From positions 12,626,254-12,690,253 of the forward strand of contig OX579641.1 in assembly GCA_951230915.1 (NCBI GenBank): a DNA stretch of 64,000 bases. The letters are read 5' to 3'. This DNA comes from Antitrichia curtipendula. Taxonomy: Eukaryota; Streptophyta; Bryopsida; Hypnales; Leucodontaceae. The translations under genes and the position numbers were made by a program. Positions 14,707 through 27,865 of this stretch are shown here, piece after piece; position 1 is the first letter of the stretch; the number at the start of each line of letters is the position of its first letter. Under the pieces are notes generated by a model that ran no database searches, was not told the DNA's origin, and saw nothing but the letters and a program-made list of their open reading frames with translations.

Positions 14707-15650
14707 CTATAGCGCACTTGCCACAAGTTCAAACTATGCCTTAATCGTTCTTCTGAGACCCTAGGCAGACAGGTTTACGAGGTCAGAGTTGTACTCTGTC
14801 TCCAAATGTATCCGACTTGATTTGTAACTATACATTGGTTGTCTCCTGTTGAATTCATCAACAATTTGTGATATACTTAGCGTGAAGCTGTTTCTAATTG
14901 AGAGGGAGAGAGTGATAACACGTAATGTTGTGTTCAATGTCAGCCTCCGATGATCCACGAGGTATATTCTTGCATTCGCTTGACACATTGTGCAATAAAC
15001 CTTCTCAAACCTGGCGATGGTCGTCCTTAGTGATGATCCATATGCATTTAGGAAGGTTGTCAATGGGTGAGACCCTAATCCTTGAATGCACTCAAATTTT
15101 TGGCGATGGTTTCCTCTTCGCAATACGATCGATTTGCATCGCGGTGGTTTCAGTGGATCGCTGTTTCTGCTGTTGTGAATAGGATCTCAGTGAGGTAGGA
15201 TTCCAAGCACGTGCTGAAAAGCTAGTCCTAACCTTTAAAAAGACGTGGCCCCCCAAAAATCCTTGGATTAGTGGATCAAGAGGTGCATTCTTTCATTTCT
15301 TTGTTTCTACATTGAATAGTCAAGTCACCCATTGGCCACTTTTCCATGCGTCCTTTCAGTGCTAACCAATCTAGAGTATGAGTTGAATAACGTTGAAAGT
15401 GTAGGCATAAGAAAACTCTACCAATTCATGTTTGTCTTCTTATAACTTTTGAATATTATATTAAAATATCGGTCTTGGGTTTCACGTTACTTTAGTTGCC
15501 ATATGTCTTTGTATGATTAAAAAATGAGAGCTTTCCGGCAATAGTGATTGTTAACCCATAAAGTTTGTTCACTATAATTGTGTGACTTCAGTTGAACATG
15601 AGGTCAAAACTTTTACACATTGCAAAAGGTTCATTCATTATTCTGCAATC
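14707..15650. other. Intergenic; one unsupported ORF
   Basis: A 120-codon minus-strand ORF (14761-15123) overlaps an 85-codon plus-strand ORF; neither shows a recognisable motif. Composition at 14740-15190 is somewhat less AT-rich than beyond, so a decayed exon cannot be excluded. Confidence 0.3.
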
Positions 15651-16600
15651 TTAACCCCTAAAGGACCAAGTGTCCGTTCAACGTACGCAAGAAATCTCGG
15701 GTAGGTTCCTACAAAGTCATTTTTGGTTGGATGTTCATGAAATTTGGACACAATGTGTAAACATCTACTTCCTTTGTGTAAAACTAATTTTTTTTCCGAT
15801 CGGGTGCCCGGATCAAAAGTTATGTTGCCCTGAACTTTTTGGGCAATTTGGGCAATTTAGGAATCTTTGGAGAATCTTTTGCAAAAAAGATCATCAAGTT
15901 TTGAAATTTGGCATGTACGTAGCTAATAAATATGGAATACAATTGTCCAAAAAAATATATTTTTTAGTTGTCCAATCACATTCTATGAGGAGTCAAACTT
16001 TGTTAGCTATGTTGGGGTAGTTTCAAGAAAAAATATTTTCTTCTAACTTCAAACCCTATTATCTTGCAATTAGTGAAGTCAGAATTCTTGAAATTCTTGC
16101 CAAATATTCCAAATGTTAGTCTCTAATTTTCACCATTCGTATTTCAAATAAAATATTTCCTCATTGCACAAAAAAATGACTAATGTATTGCCAATTCACT
16201 AAACCTCCTTGCATTACAAGGTGATTTAGAATAAGCTAGACTCTATATTTTCTTCTATATTTTTTTGTGAGTGAACCTAATATCATATACTGATGAATGG
16301 TAAAAAATCTCATGTTTGTGTAGAACAAAATTTTTACTCCAAAGGAGCCCAAAGTCTGCTGACCCTATTTCGCAGGATTGGAAAAAAGGTTTTTTTCTCA
16401 CTTCAAATGCTATAATCTTTTAATCCGCGAGGTGAAAAGGGCTGATATTTTTTTTACACTTTGTTAAAATAATTTAATTTAGTTTTGTACGGTTGGAGTT
16501 CCAAAAAAAAGTTTTGATTTTCTTTTTTGAACAATATACCAAAAAGTCGTAGTTTTGGGAATTTTTCCCTGGAAACCCCCCATGGTCCTTTAGGGGTTAA
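15651..16600. mobile_element. TTAA-flanked element, family A
   Basis: Begins TTAA-CCCCTAAAGGACCAAG and ends CCATGGTCCTTTAGGGG-TTAA, a near-perfect inverted pair of about 16 bases. The interior is non-coding; blocks such as TCGGGTAGGTTCCTA and TTCAAATGCTATAATCTT recur in the other family A copies. The flanks just outside TTAA do not repeat, so TTAA itself is best read as the target duplication. Confidence 0.8.
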
Positions 16601-17403
16601 TGAATACTTTTTGGATTTCCACTCCAACCATAATTATGATTAGGGATCTTTTTACTTGCCAAAAAAAGGAAATCATAAATTTCTCAAAAAACACATTCTA
16701 TATTTATTTAAGATAATTTTAAAGAATTTTCAAAGTCTAAAATCAATGAATATTATGTTGTTGCATTTTTCAATTGTCTATTGAAAGACTGAAAACCATT
16801 TACTAAAGGTTTTATTACTTCACAACAATGTTGCATCATGTAAAAAGTTAATGACATTCATTTCAATAATACTTCAAGTGCAAATTTTTAGTAGGATATG
16901 TCAATCCAATATCTTTTTGTATAACAACAAGCATTGGAATTAGACACTAAATAAGATAATTGCACCTAATTGCAATCCATTTCTAAATTCATCCTTTAAA
17001 AAAAATTATTTTCAATTTAGAACCTTGGATCATAAGAGAATGGTCGATTTGGGATACATTTATTTTTAGCAATTTGAATATTCATATGCTATTCCCAAAG
17101 TGTAAGCTAAGAAGATTTTTAATCCCCTTTTTACTTTCAAAGATCCAATACAAACTTACGGAGCTTGATAATAGGATTATAGAAACTACACTCAAATATT
17201 TATTCAAAGTGATTTAGGTGTAGATACTTGTGTTTAATAGTAATTTATTGAAGCCCTATTGTGTATCATTACAAAGAGTAAAGATTTGTAAAATTGGTTC
17301 AAATTTATTCATAATTGAAGGACCATGATTAGCAATAGCTATTTAAAATAGGAAGTCCTAAATTAAACTAGGCTCTAATATTTTTTTTGATGCTTTAAGT
17401 GCA
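16601..17403. other. AT-rich intergenic, no gene seen
   Basis: No ORF of useful length and no recognised repeat boundary. Confidence 0.4.
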
Positions 17404-19622
17404 TACTACAAGAAATGGGCCACTTTTGCAACTGGGCAAGAATGGCTTGGTGTCCAGTTTGATTTAAGGATGACTGATGCTTCTGTAATTGTACTAGTCT
17501 TGAAACGTCTACAATGTTCGAGTCATTCGACAGTCATGGCTACAATTGCAAGATGAAGAGGGGACGAACTTTAAATTTCATCCACAATTTTACGTTCACA
17601 TCGTCGCCGATGTTTTGGTGGAGAAACCTTGGGTATCCAATGTGGAGGTCTTAGTCACAAAAGACGACTTGGATGTCATAAAATGTAACTGGTCATCACT
17701 TCAGAGAGATTGGAAAATGACTAGCTGGAGAACTAGAGGACGCAAAAATGGATATTTGGACTATTGACGTGGAAAAGACTGCGATGACATTCACATCAAC
17801 TAATTCTGGCATCATTGGGCTTCGACTGCGCCCACTCTAAGATGACTTCCAAAGTTAAATTCTAATAACATGCAGTCAAACATTGCAAGCTAAGGGCATT
17901 GGGACTCAACAACAACATGACTTTCATGTCACTTGCAAAAGGCAATTGGACATGTTTGAAATTTCTACTGTGCATGCCTCTACCCGCTCGGGCAGGGCTT
18001 ACTTGTGCTTAGTACTAGAATGCAACTGCGGTGGCAACAAGACAAAGGTAATGTCACCACTAATGACTATAAGGAGGCCTTTTGGAGCAACCGTATTGAA
18101 CCACATTGTGACTAGATAATTCATTACACATAAGCTACATCAAGACATTATACACTAGGAAAAAAATCCAACCAATATGTCTAAATCACAATGGCTCTAT
18201 GTCACTACACAATGACTACCGATGATTGCATAAAATACTTTCACGTAAGCGATGTGTGCGTACCATCTCGCATAGTACTCTGAATCCAATTTGCCAATGT
18301 AGGCATCAGAGATTCACCAATTTTTCAGTTGTCCACTTTTTGTGCCCACAAACAACTCCCATGAAATGAAAGCCTCATGCCAAGCACACCAATATCAAAG
18401 TGGGCAAACAGTTCTCGATCAGAGTGGATATGATTGAGGTGGGGTGCAATCCAATGGTATGACTTTAGAATGACTCTAACTTAGTGACCTTAAAGTTGCA
18501 TTACAATAATTTACTTTGAGAATGATTGAGATAAGACTTTTGCACATCTTCTACACTACTACACAACCAAACTTGTCCCCAACCTCCCTAAACATTGCGG
18601 TATATGCAATTCTTAAATTCTCTACAATGACGCATCAAATATAAAGGTCACAATGAGACAAGTGCTCATGCTTGCAAATCTTGCATATTTGCGACACTTA
18701 ATAGCACATATTGGTGTGCTACGTCGTGAAGCTTAGGACTCATTACATAAAGCAATTCTTTTAGCAAATCTGTCTATAACTTTTGATTTGAGGCTTGAAA
18801 TCTAAAACAGATTTTTGGAGATGAAAGTAATATTAATTTCACAACTTTTATTAGTTCAAATTTTTTGAAAAAAATTAATCTACTATGCCTCAATGAGGTC
18901 TAAAATATTATTTGTAACACAATTCCGGTGTTTTACATATCCCACATGGTTTGTGTAGCCTCCTACTACCCCACTTCTATAAAGAGCTTATCATTTCCTC
19001 TCCCTAAAGTCACACACTAAGTGACTTTGGAAGTTGTAGGGTACATATGCCAAATATGATGTATGGTGTGTTGTACATGGTGTATGGTCTATTGCTATGG
19101 AACTTTGAATGTATTCATATGTGATTGTAGAATGAGTACTCCTTGTGCAATTAGCATTCAAATCCTCTATACTACTTCAAAATGACTATGGAATGACTTG
19201 CATAAGATTACATTTGGACAGTGCAAAGATTCCATCACAACTTCTAAATGACTTCATAATCAATTACACACGACTTTGACATGGATGTCCACATTTGCAA
19301 CACTTGGATTGTATTGTAGCTACATAATGATTGCATAATTGGCTAACATGGATGTCCATGTTAGCAAAAAGTCCTCTAAAAATGGGTGATTGCCTAGTCT
19401 TTCCCAAAAATTTGCTTGTCCACCTCATCAGCCATATATACCTTTTCATCCTTTATTCATCCAAGGCAAAAGTGGATGGTCATAATAAAATTGTAGTCAT
19501 TTAAAGAATGACTCGTTCAATATGATTCTAGGGCCCCAAGTCATTTTTCAATCATTGTTGTCTGAAATGATTGTTGTGCAGTCACATTTTGTAGTCATTT
19601 ATACCCCCATTTTCTTGTAGTG
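17404..19622. mobile_element. Non-autonomous CACTA-like element
   Basis: The right end is CCCATTTTCTTGTAGTG, the inverse of the plant CACTA terminus CACTACAAGAAA. The left end reads TACTACAAGAAATGGG, with T in place of the first C. Subterminal DNA is full of short GACTAC/ATGACT-type motifs in both orientations, as CACTA elements have. Only short ORFs (73 and 78 codons) are present and no transposase. The stretch 18780-19130 matches 63280-63640 in inverted orientation. No three-base target duplication is evident, in line with the mutated left end. Confidence 0.65.
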
Positions 19623-22287
19623 TGTGAATTCCCATTTTGTCACTTAGAACTTATGATTTATTTTTTTGGATTTCTTATAGTTTTTAGTGTAGTTATATAT
19701 ATATAAAGCCCCCAAAAGATCATATAACCAAAATAGGTATGTCACATGCCAATATTGTATTTGATCCTAAATAAAATGTTTTTCCTCAATTATAGCCAAA
19801 TCCCGCATATAAATAGGGTAGAAATCCACAAATTGTACATAATAAGCATGTTTAAGTAGAAATTGTCCTATTGTCAAAATCGGATGTGCAAGTGACACAT
19901 ACTGGCTAAATCAATCCAAAAAAACTATATGAGAACCCTAGGATAGATTCCAAAAGAGACATTTGAGTTTCCCCATCACATCGACGAAATAGTAGAAATC
20001 CCAGTTAATAGCCTATAAGAGAAGAAAATTCAAGACGGACCAGTGAAGGGCATCTACGATTTAAGTACAACAATTTGAGGTGGTAATTGTGCCAAAAGTC
20101 CAGCAACACAATTAGTTCTTCAAAATTCCCTTCTATTTGGAAGATTTTTTGTTCATCGGAAGTTAAAGGAAGTAGTGAGATTTGATTCTCTTTTTGAAGG
20201 TGCAAGGTAAGAAACAAAAACTTACACATGTGTTGTGGGATTCCATGAGAGGTTTCACAAAAAGTTTCAGAACTTTTTGATAGTAAAAAAATAATCTTCC
20301 GGACAAGTCAACCACCAAAATTCACAATGAAAAATTTGTAGAAATTACCCAAGGTGCGGTAAAATTTCACTAAAAATCAGTATAGCTTCTTTTATATTAA
20401 TAATGCGCTCCAACAAGTTTTGTAGCATTCCGGTAGTTAGAAGTATCAAAACTAACAAGATCCTCCAAATCCAAGAAATTTAAAGATTATTCGTGGAATT
20501 GACTGGTGTATCGGGAGCATGTGGAGCTGAACTGGAGTAAAAGCGAGTTCTATTCTCACTCCCTTACATCTACTAAAGAGCCTAGGATAGTTATTTTTCT
20601 CAAAAAAGGCTAACTCCAAAAGTTGGATTTTTACCCTTTCTTGGTTTTAAGTTGGCACTAGGATTTTTTGCGTTTTGGCATAGAAAAAAGGGGTAAAACT
20701 CTCATCACACTAAAATGACCTTCTAAATCCAATGGCACAATTCATTTGTGATTTGGAATTAATCTTCAAGAGTTAGAGATTTGAACCAGCAAAGAAAATC
20801 AAAAATGGAAGATTAGGATAAAAATCCTAATTGATAAGGTTACCATTAGGTAAAGAAAGGGAGGTCAGTGTTTTTGGAAATATATATAAGGGGGATTATT
20901 TTTCTCTCAAACCACCCCTTGTTACCCCTTATAACCATTTTTTGGCACCTTAACACGTTGGTCCAGTTATTTGGACTTTGGGGCCATTGTAAGCCAAAGT
21001 TGTAAGTGTGTCTTTTGGGAGCATTTTAGATCCATTTGTTGCATTTGTAAAAGCTTTGAAGGACTTAGGGGTCCTTTCAAATTTTACTAACAAGTTTTGG
21101 GTGTTGTTTTGAGTTATTTGTTAACTTGTTGATGTTTGTACAAGTTTTGTAAGTCTTTTGAGAACTTGGGTTTGTTATACTTTGTACTAATCCTAAAACA
21201 ATCCCCCTCCGTACCTTGGCGATGCCGCTTAGGGGGGCCTTTAGTGTGGAATTGTAAAATATTTGTACTAATTTGTTATATTTTATTTGTTTTACACTAA
21301 CATCTAGTCATATTAACTTGTTTTGTATTGTGTTTTTGTACTAACAAGTGTTTGTACTAACCAATGTACTCTAACACGTCTATGTGTGCTCATTTTTGCT
21401 AACCTTGGAGTCAACCTTATTGGAATTGTCTTGTTACACTCATGGTTTTGTTGAAAACGGCAAAGCTTTGACTTAGGATGTTTTAGACGTGTATAGATTT
21501 AGCAATCACCCAATTGACAACAAAGCTACTTGTCCCCCATCCTACTTTTGTTGTTCAATTACTAAACTACTTCTTTGGGTTTTGTTCAAAAATTCGGGCC
21601 TAAACACCCCAGATGGTGAAACCATTACATATTTTTCAGCCTCTGTAGAGGGCTACGAGTTCCCCAAGGTTCCCAGACTCTGAAGCTGTCTGGAATTGCG
21701 CCGCAGCAGTTGCGTGATGTGGCAGAGCGACTGCCACGTCATACAAAAAAAATTTAAGAAAAATAAATAAATTGTTCATCTTGCTTTTTCATTTTAAGAT
21801 TTTAAAAAAAATTATTAGTTTGTTTTTTTGAAAAAAAATAAATTCTTACAGCGGCCGTTCTTTTGCTGCTGGGAGAACAACGCTAGGAACAAGCCTAAAA
21901 CAACCCTCCAAACCCCCAAAAATCATCTAATGTTTGCCTTTAGTATCAACTTTTTAAGGTCTCTAGGGTGTATTTTTTGTCGGTAGGTTCCCTTTATAGG
22001 AAACCCAAAAAATTGGCCAATCAAGCCAAAAATTAGGCCAACTAGCATATAAGCCAATACCAAAGTTCCAATTAAGAGTCCAATTCAACATCAGAAGGTG
22101 GAAATCTCAGAAGCTAACCAGCTGGGCCAGTACCACACCAAAAATCTGAAATTTCAAGCTACAGTTGGAGCTCAGACACAAAGTCACATCAAAAAGTTAA
22201 ATTTTCAAGTTACAAAAGGAGGTCAATACAACCTGATTTAACAACCAAGCCAACATTGAGGCTTCAACATTAGCCCGGTTTGAAAGT
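19623..22287. other. Long gene-free stretch
   Basis: No gene is recognised. About 20880-21640 holds repeated TTTGTACTAA and ACTAACAAGT motifs, perhaps part of an old retroelement, but no reverse transcriptase, integrase or LTR pair could be identified. A pocket of more complex sequence at about 21480-21730 encodes a 64-codon ORF without recognisable similarity. Confidence 0.35.
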
Positions 22288-22305
22288 CCCCCCCCCCCCC
22301 CCCCC
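22288..22305 (+). repeat. Poly(C) run, 18 bases
   Basis: Eighteen consecutive C residues in otherwise AT-rich DNA. The length may be affected by sequencing error or strand slippage. Confidence 0.9.
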
Positions 22306-24717
22306 TTTTCTTGCAATTTGAACTTGGTTTGTTGAGTTCTATACCATCCAAGTTGGTTGCACATTATGGCTTATTTTCTTAGCCTATTTGACAATCTGAT
22401 TGTTGGACAACCAAAACTTTGGGTTCAAACTCTACACACAAACACCTGACAATTAAACCCAAATTTTGCAATGAAGTGGTATGTTTGAGATTTTAGGATT
22501 TTACTTAGGGGAAGGAGTAGAATAGAATAGTCCTCTCAAAAATCCTTTCATTGCCAAAAGATCACAATTTAGAAGGTAGGAATTTCAAGCAAGGAAGAAT
22601 TTAGACTAGTAATCTCAATTCATTAGTAAAACTTTCACAACTCAATTTGCAAATGGGAGAATGATAGGACAAGTTGGTAGTTGAAGGGATAATTGAGAGT
22701 TGATAAAGGATTAAGTGGAAATCCTAGAAAGACAATTTAGACCATTAGAATTGAGATTAGACAATAATTGACTCGGATAGGTGATAGAAAATTCCAAGAG
22801 TCAATTATTATTTTGAAGTTTGAAGCATCAGGATTATGTTCCATCAAGGGTCAACGTTAGGATACAATAATTGAAGTGAAATAGTGTGGAAGGGAAAGAA
22901 AGAAGAAAAATGAAAAAAATGTAGTATTTTAACTCCCAAAATTGTATTTCTGGATCCTCTTTAAGCCGTGGAAAAATTTATCAAACAACCTTTGAATATG
23001 GCTAATGATTGGGATTTTGAAGGAATGTTAGATAACCTACTAGCCAAAGCTCAAAACAAGGTAAGATTCTAACTTACAATATTTCTTTTTGACTCTCAAA
23101 AACTTGCATTTATAACAAGTGACCGAACTAATAATTCAAGTCAGAGTGTCTAGATCAAATATTTTCTAAATTTTAGGCTTACAAACTTGTAGAATAGGTC
23201 CAGAGGTTTCCAAAAAGGTATCACACATCAAATTTGGAGTTAAATTGAAGAAAATATCAATAGATGAAGTTTAGGATGGAAATTGAACAAAACGAGGTCA
23301 GAATCAGCCATACAAGTCTAGACCTGGAAACTAGTTAGAAGTCATAGACTTAAGACCAGAGGTCAAATTTCAAAGGAAATCCAAATAGGTAACAAGTTCA
23401 AAATAGTGGTTGAAGTTTAGATAGCCTCTTGAAGGCTAAACTTCATCCGTCCATAACTTTGGGTAGGAAGGTCGTACAAAGTTGAATTTTACATTTTTAG
23501 AAATCGCATGAGTCCTTCTTTCACCTTATTTGCCTAAATTTATATTGTCTCTCTTTTCACTAAAATCACAGTGGCAAAGTAATTGAAGTTAGTTGAAGCA
23601 ATTTCTCTCAGTTTCTTTCGATTTGGCTAGGTTTCATTGGTTAAGTTGAGAGTTGGGAAAAGATTCGTTGCTTGGAAGGCACAATGGACCAACGTTAGGC
23701 ACCCTTTAGGGCGAAATTAACCGTGGAACTAAGAACCAGCTTGTGCCCGCATATTTGTCAAGAGTGGGTAAATAAGCACTCACATAGTGGTAGTTACTTA
23801 ATATCATGTAGGCCTAATATTAAAGCATCTTCACTAGTTTTGGTCTTAAGTTCAAAAGAAACAAGGCTACTTCTATCAATACACAATGCATTTACTTTAC
23901 ATGGCCCTCTAAATTTGCGATGTAGGTATGCTCAACAAAATTTATAGGACATAATCTAGGATTGCTATAAACTTCCTTAGCTTTTTTGACATTTGTATTA
24001 AAAGAAAGATGTTCAATGAATGTTTTAGAAAATATCTGATGGTCAAAATTGAAAAAATATTTATAGATCTTTGTGAAATAAATTTAAACAAATTTGTCTT
24101 TAATTTTTATTAAAAATAAAATCTCTATCTTTAGTACTAAACTTTTGGTATGTTAGAATAAATCTTGCACTTATCAACATTAAATGTACCATACAAATGA
24201 TAATTTTATTATTCTTTTCATTCAAAGTATCAAAACTTTCTATATATTGTGATCTTTTTAATAAAGAAAGAACTTGCACCATTTGATGACTTGTTTTTTT
24301 CTATAAAGTGCATGTGTATAAGAATCCATCAAAATTTTGTAATTGATAACTTCCTCTTTGTACACTCATCAATGTCCATCACTGCCTCCATGAATGCTTC
24401 CAATCAAACAAAAATCGGCTTGGCAAGAAATGAATGCTACATATATGTAACACTAGGCATACATGACTTAAATGTATTTGCAACAAACAATGGTGGAAAT
24501 TCTCTTTGAGAATTTTGAGACCTTCATGAGATTTTCCTATAAAAATATATTTTATCCATGGATCATTAAAAATGTTATTCTAGTTTAGTTTGGCAATTTA
24601 AAGGTCCTTACTTATAATATTGTATAAGATATGAATTTGTTTTTTGGGTACCCCAAAAGAGGTATCTCTTTTGTAGAATTCTTACAATTCTTTGTATACA
24701 ACTTTATTGATGGTGTT
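22306..24717. other. Long gene-free stretch
   Basis: Contains A-rich repeated phrases (TCAATTATT, AAGTTGAATTT and similar) and only short ORFs of 60-86 codons with no recognisable motif. It could be an old retroelement body; this is not provable by eye. Confidence 0.3.
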
Positions 24718-26236
24718 TTAACCCCTAAAGCACTAAAATGTGTTTTTTGGCAACATAGCAATTTTGGGCAGTTTACTAAAAATGGAGTTTTTGTTTTTTT
24801 CTTTGAAATTTTCACACAATATTTGCCCGAGGAGTAACTTTAAGGCTACATGGTTAAAAAGTTATGGTATGATGTGTTGTTTTCATTGCTCGACAGGCAG
24901 CCTGGGCAGCAAAAAAAACTTCTTGAAAATTCACTTTTTTTTTAAATTTAAATTTTAAATTGGTTCTCTAGATCTTTATATACACGGAAAGCTTTGAATA
25001 ATTCCATTTGGATTAATGAGATAAAATTTAGTGGGAGTTTAAGTTTGCGGGTAGTTTGCAGGTAGCTGTGGAATCTCTATTCTAAGATAAACTTTGAAAC
25101 CCTTTATTTAATTCAATTTTAAATATTTTTGAAAAAAAATAAAAATGTTAGGTGTAAACTGTTTACTACAGCATTACAACCATTGGGATTGGGATATTTC
25201 TATTCCATGAATAAATTGTTAACAATTAAGTGTTTTGAATAATTTCTACTTCTTTCGACATACTATTTATTCCTATATGTTGTACAATTCCAAATGATCT
25301 GAAAATTTTCAAGCATGTTGCCATCGTGCCTTCAAGAATGAATCCAAAGAATGACTACCATTTCAAGCATTTTTTCATACACATGTGACCATCTGAAGTG
25401 CAGCTGCCCGGTTTTCGCAGGACCAAAAAAAGTTTTTTTTCCAATTCAAATGCTAATATCTTGCAATCTACATGGTGGAAATTCCTGAATTTTTTTCCAT
25501 ATGTTCTCAAACTAGTTTACTACAATATCCAATGGTTACATGTGTTCAAAAAAGTTTTTAAAAATACATTTGGTACTTGTCCTAGAAATGGCAGTTTTTG
25601 AGGGTTTACGGGGGAAGCACTCCATTTCTTTTATTGGCAATCTGCAATCAAAATCTACAACCCCTATCTTATATGGTTAAAAATTATTTAAATAGTTTGA
25701 AAAAATTATAGTATGTTATACTATGCTGGAAGTTCATATTGTGAATTTTTGAAATTTTTTTAATTTGAAATAATTACTTACAAATTTTGTAAGAAACTAA
25801 ATACATTGTATAGTTGAAAAAAAATTCGACCCCCTATTTTATATGGTAAATAATATTTTAAAAATCATTTTTAAATTGCCAATAAGTGAAGGTTTGGTTA
25901 AAGTTCATGCATACCAAAGTTGGATACAATTATCATTCAAATGCAATCTTGATAAATATTTGAAGTGAAAATACAAACATTTTAGTGCAATCTTCAATTG
26001 TGCATCTTGTTGAATTCATTTGAATCCAAAAAAAAATTCACATAAAAGATATATTGATTATGTTACAACACACAAAAATTTGGAGCTAAATCAAAATTTA
26101 TTAAAAGTAAATAGGGATAGAAAATTTACTTGATCACATGTGATGTCCAAAGAATACATTGAGTGAATCATACTTTGAGTGAATCGCCCGTGGGAGGGTT
26201 TTGATAAAAACATAGTCAAAAACCTTTAGGGGTTAA
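24718..26236. mobile_element. TTAA-flanked element, family A, long or composite
   Basis: Left end TTAA-CCCCTAAAGCACTAAAA; right end AAACCTTTAGGGG-TTAA. The segment 25400-25600 (AGGACCAAAAAAAG, CAAATGCTAATATCTTGCAAT, AATGGCAGTTTTTGAG) is the family A interior. The total of 1519 bases exceeds its relatives, so it may hold an insertion or be two fused copies. Confidence 0.55.
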
Positions 26237-26299
26237 AAAATAAATTATATGGGATTGTTTATAAAAAAATAGTACACTATCTAATATATTTTAATATTT

Positions 26300-27560
26300 T
26301 GAGCTTTTTTCCTTTAAAACTTGATTTTGAGATTCAATATGATTTCTTCAAAAGCTCCTAAAGTGCAAGTTCTATTTGACATGGAATTTTTTTGAAATTC
26401 CTTAAAACAAGTATTTTAGTGAAGTTTAAAGTTGAGATCTATAACCAAATTTTTAAATATGGAGTTCCATGGAACTTTCTTTATGGCACAATATTCTACA
26501 CTATAATGTACTTCTATTATGAAAATTTCAGATTTCTAGAACGTTATTTGTCTTTGATATGAATTTTCTTCATTTTTTCTTCAAATTTTCTTGGTAATTT
26601 GAAATTTACACCCAAAAAAATTGAAAATTTTATAAAAAATATTAGACATGTGATTTTTTGTAAGAACAAAACCAAAAAAATTCACTCATATTAAATGAAG
26701 AAGAAATGAAGGATACAAAGTGAGGGACTTTCAAGTTTGTCTACATGGTCATAGGCTCCAATGACATAGTGTCAACATTGAAAGTTCCTTGATGGTGACT
26801 TGGCAATACCCCACTTGCAAGAGAGATATTGTAAAGAATTGATGACCATTTCTTGTGCTTTGAGCACAAGTAAAGGTGAGGAATTTTTAATTCTCGAAGG
26901 ACGTTGAGGCCCAAAAGTGGCCGATGGATGACTTGACTTTTCATTGTAGAAACAGAGAGTGCACCTATTGGTCCACTTATCCAAGCATTTTGGTGACTAC
27001 TTTGGTCATGAGGATCACGTCTTCAAAGGATTAAGTTACTTCAAAAGCATGATTGGTGCTTTGTGTTCACAAGGCCACACTACAATATTAATCTCTTTGA
27101 TATTATTAACCATAGAAAGACATTCCTATGACCATTGATATCAAGACTCATTGTCCATCACTTTGTTTGCAACCATTTTGCAACTAAATATGATTGGAAG
27201 TTCTTATTTTTATTGTTCAAAGTTAACATGTCTACTACAAGTCATACAATTTTCTAAATTTTGGGCAAAGATTTGAAATTAATGTGAATTTTTCAAGAAA
27301 AAATGAAGAAAACTCATGTCAAATATTGAATACACTTGAAAAATCTGAAACTTCCACTATAGATGTATATTATAGTATATAACATCACAATACAAACCAA
27401 AGTTATCGTATCATTCTAAAATTAAAAAACAATAAACCATGGTAATAGGTCCATAGTTCATAATGTTATAAATATTTAAATTTAAAATTTAAAAAAAAAT
27501 CCAATTGGAGTAGAAATTGCACTTGATGAGCTTCATTTCATTAATTGGATTCAAATTCAA
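26300..27560. repeat. Inverted dispersed repeat flanking a 550-bp core
   Basis: About 26440-26640 (TATGAATTTTCTTCATTTTT, AAATTTCAGATTT, ATGTACTTCTATTATG) is matched in inverse by about 27250-27480. Between them, 26690-27240 is unrelated and holds two overlapping minus-strand ORFs (67 and 70 codons) without recognisable function. A third, direct copy lies near 34560-34930. No terminal boundaries or target duplication were found. Confidence 0.5.
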
Positions 27561-27721
27561 AAAATGTCATTTTTATGGCTAAAATTCACATTGAGAGTAA
27601 GCAACAAGAAAGGGCCAAAATACACTCCAACTGTGATCCATGGATGAAGCATCTTTCTTTTTTGAAAAGTCAATAATACCATAATGAAGGAATTTCCAAT
27701 ATTGTTCACAAAGAATGTATT

Positions 27722-27862
27722 CACTACAAGAAAAATGGGTGTTTTAAGTGAGATTTTTAAGTATAGTCCTAGAGATAAGATTCTAAATAATGATCTTTAT
27801 TTATAATCTTATCTCTATTTAGAATCTTATCTCTACTTAAAACATCCCTTTCTCTTGTAGTG
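27722..27862. mobile_element. CACTA MITE, 141 bp
   Basis: Ends CACTACAAGAAAAATGGG and an inverted CCCTTTCTCTTGTAGTG. The inverted match extends a further ten bases (TTTTAAGT / ACTTAAAA). A perfect three-base duplication ATT lies on both sides (27719-27721, 27863-27865), as CACTA transposition creates. The interior is AT-rich and partly palindromic (AGATAAGATTCTAAAT / ATTTAGAATCTTATCT). Confidence 0.9.
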
Positions 27863-27865
27863 ATT

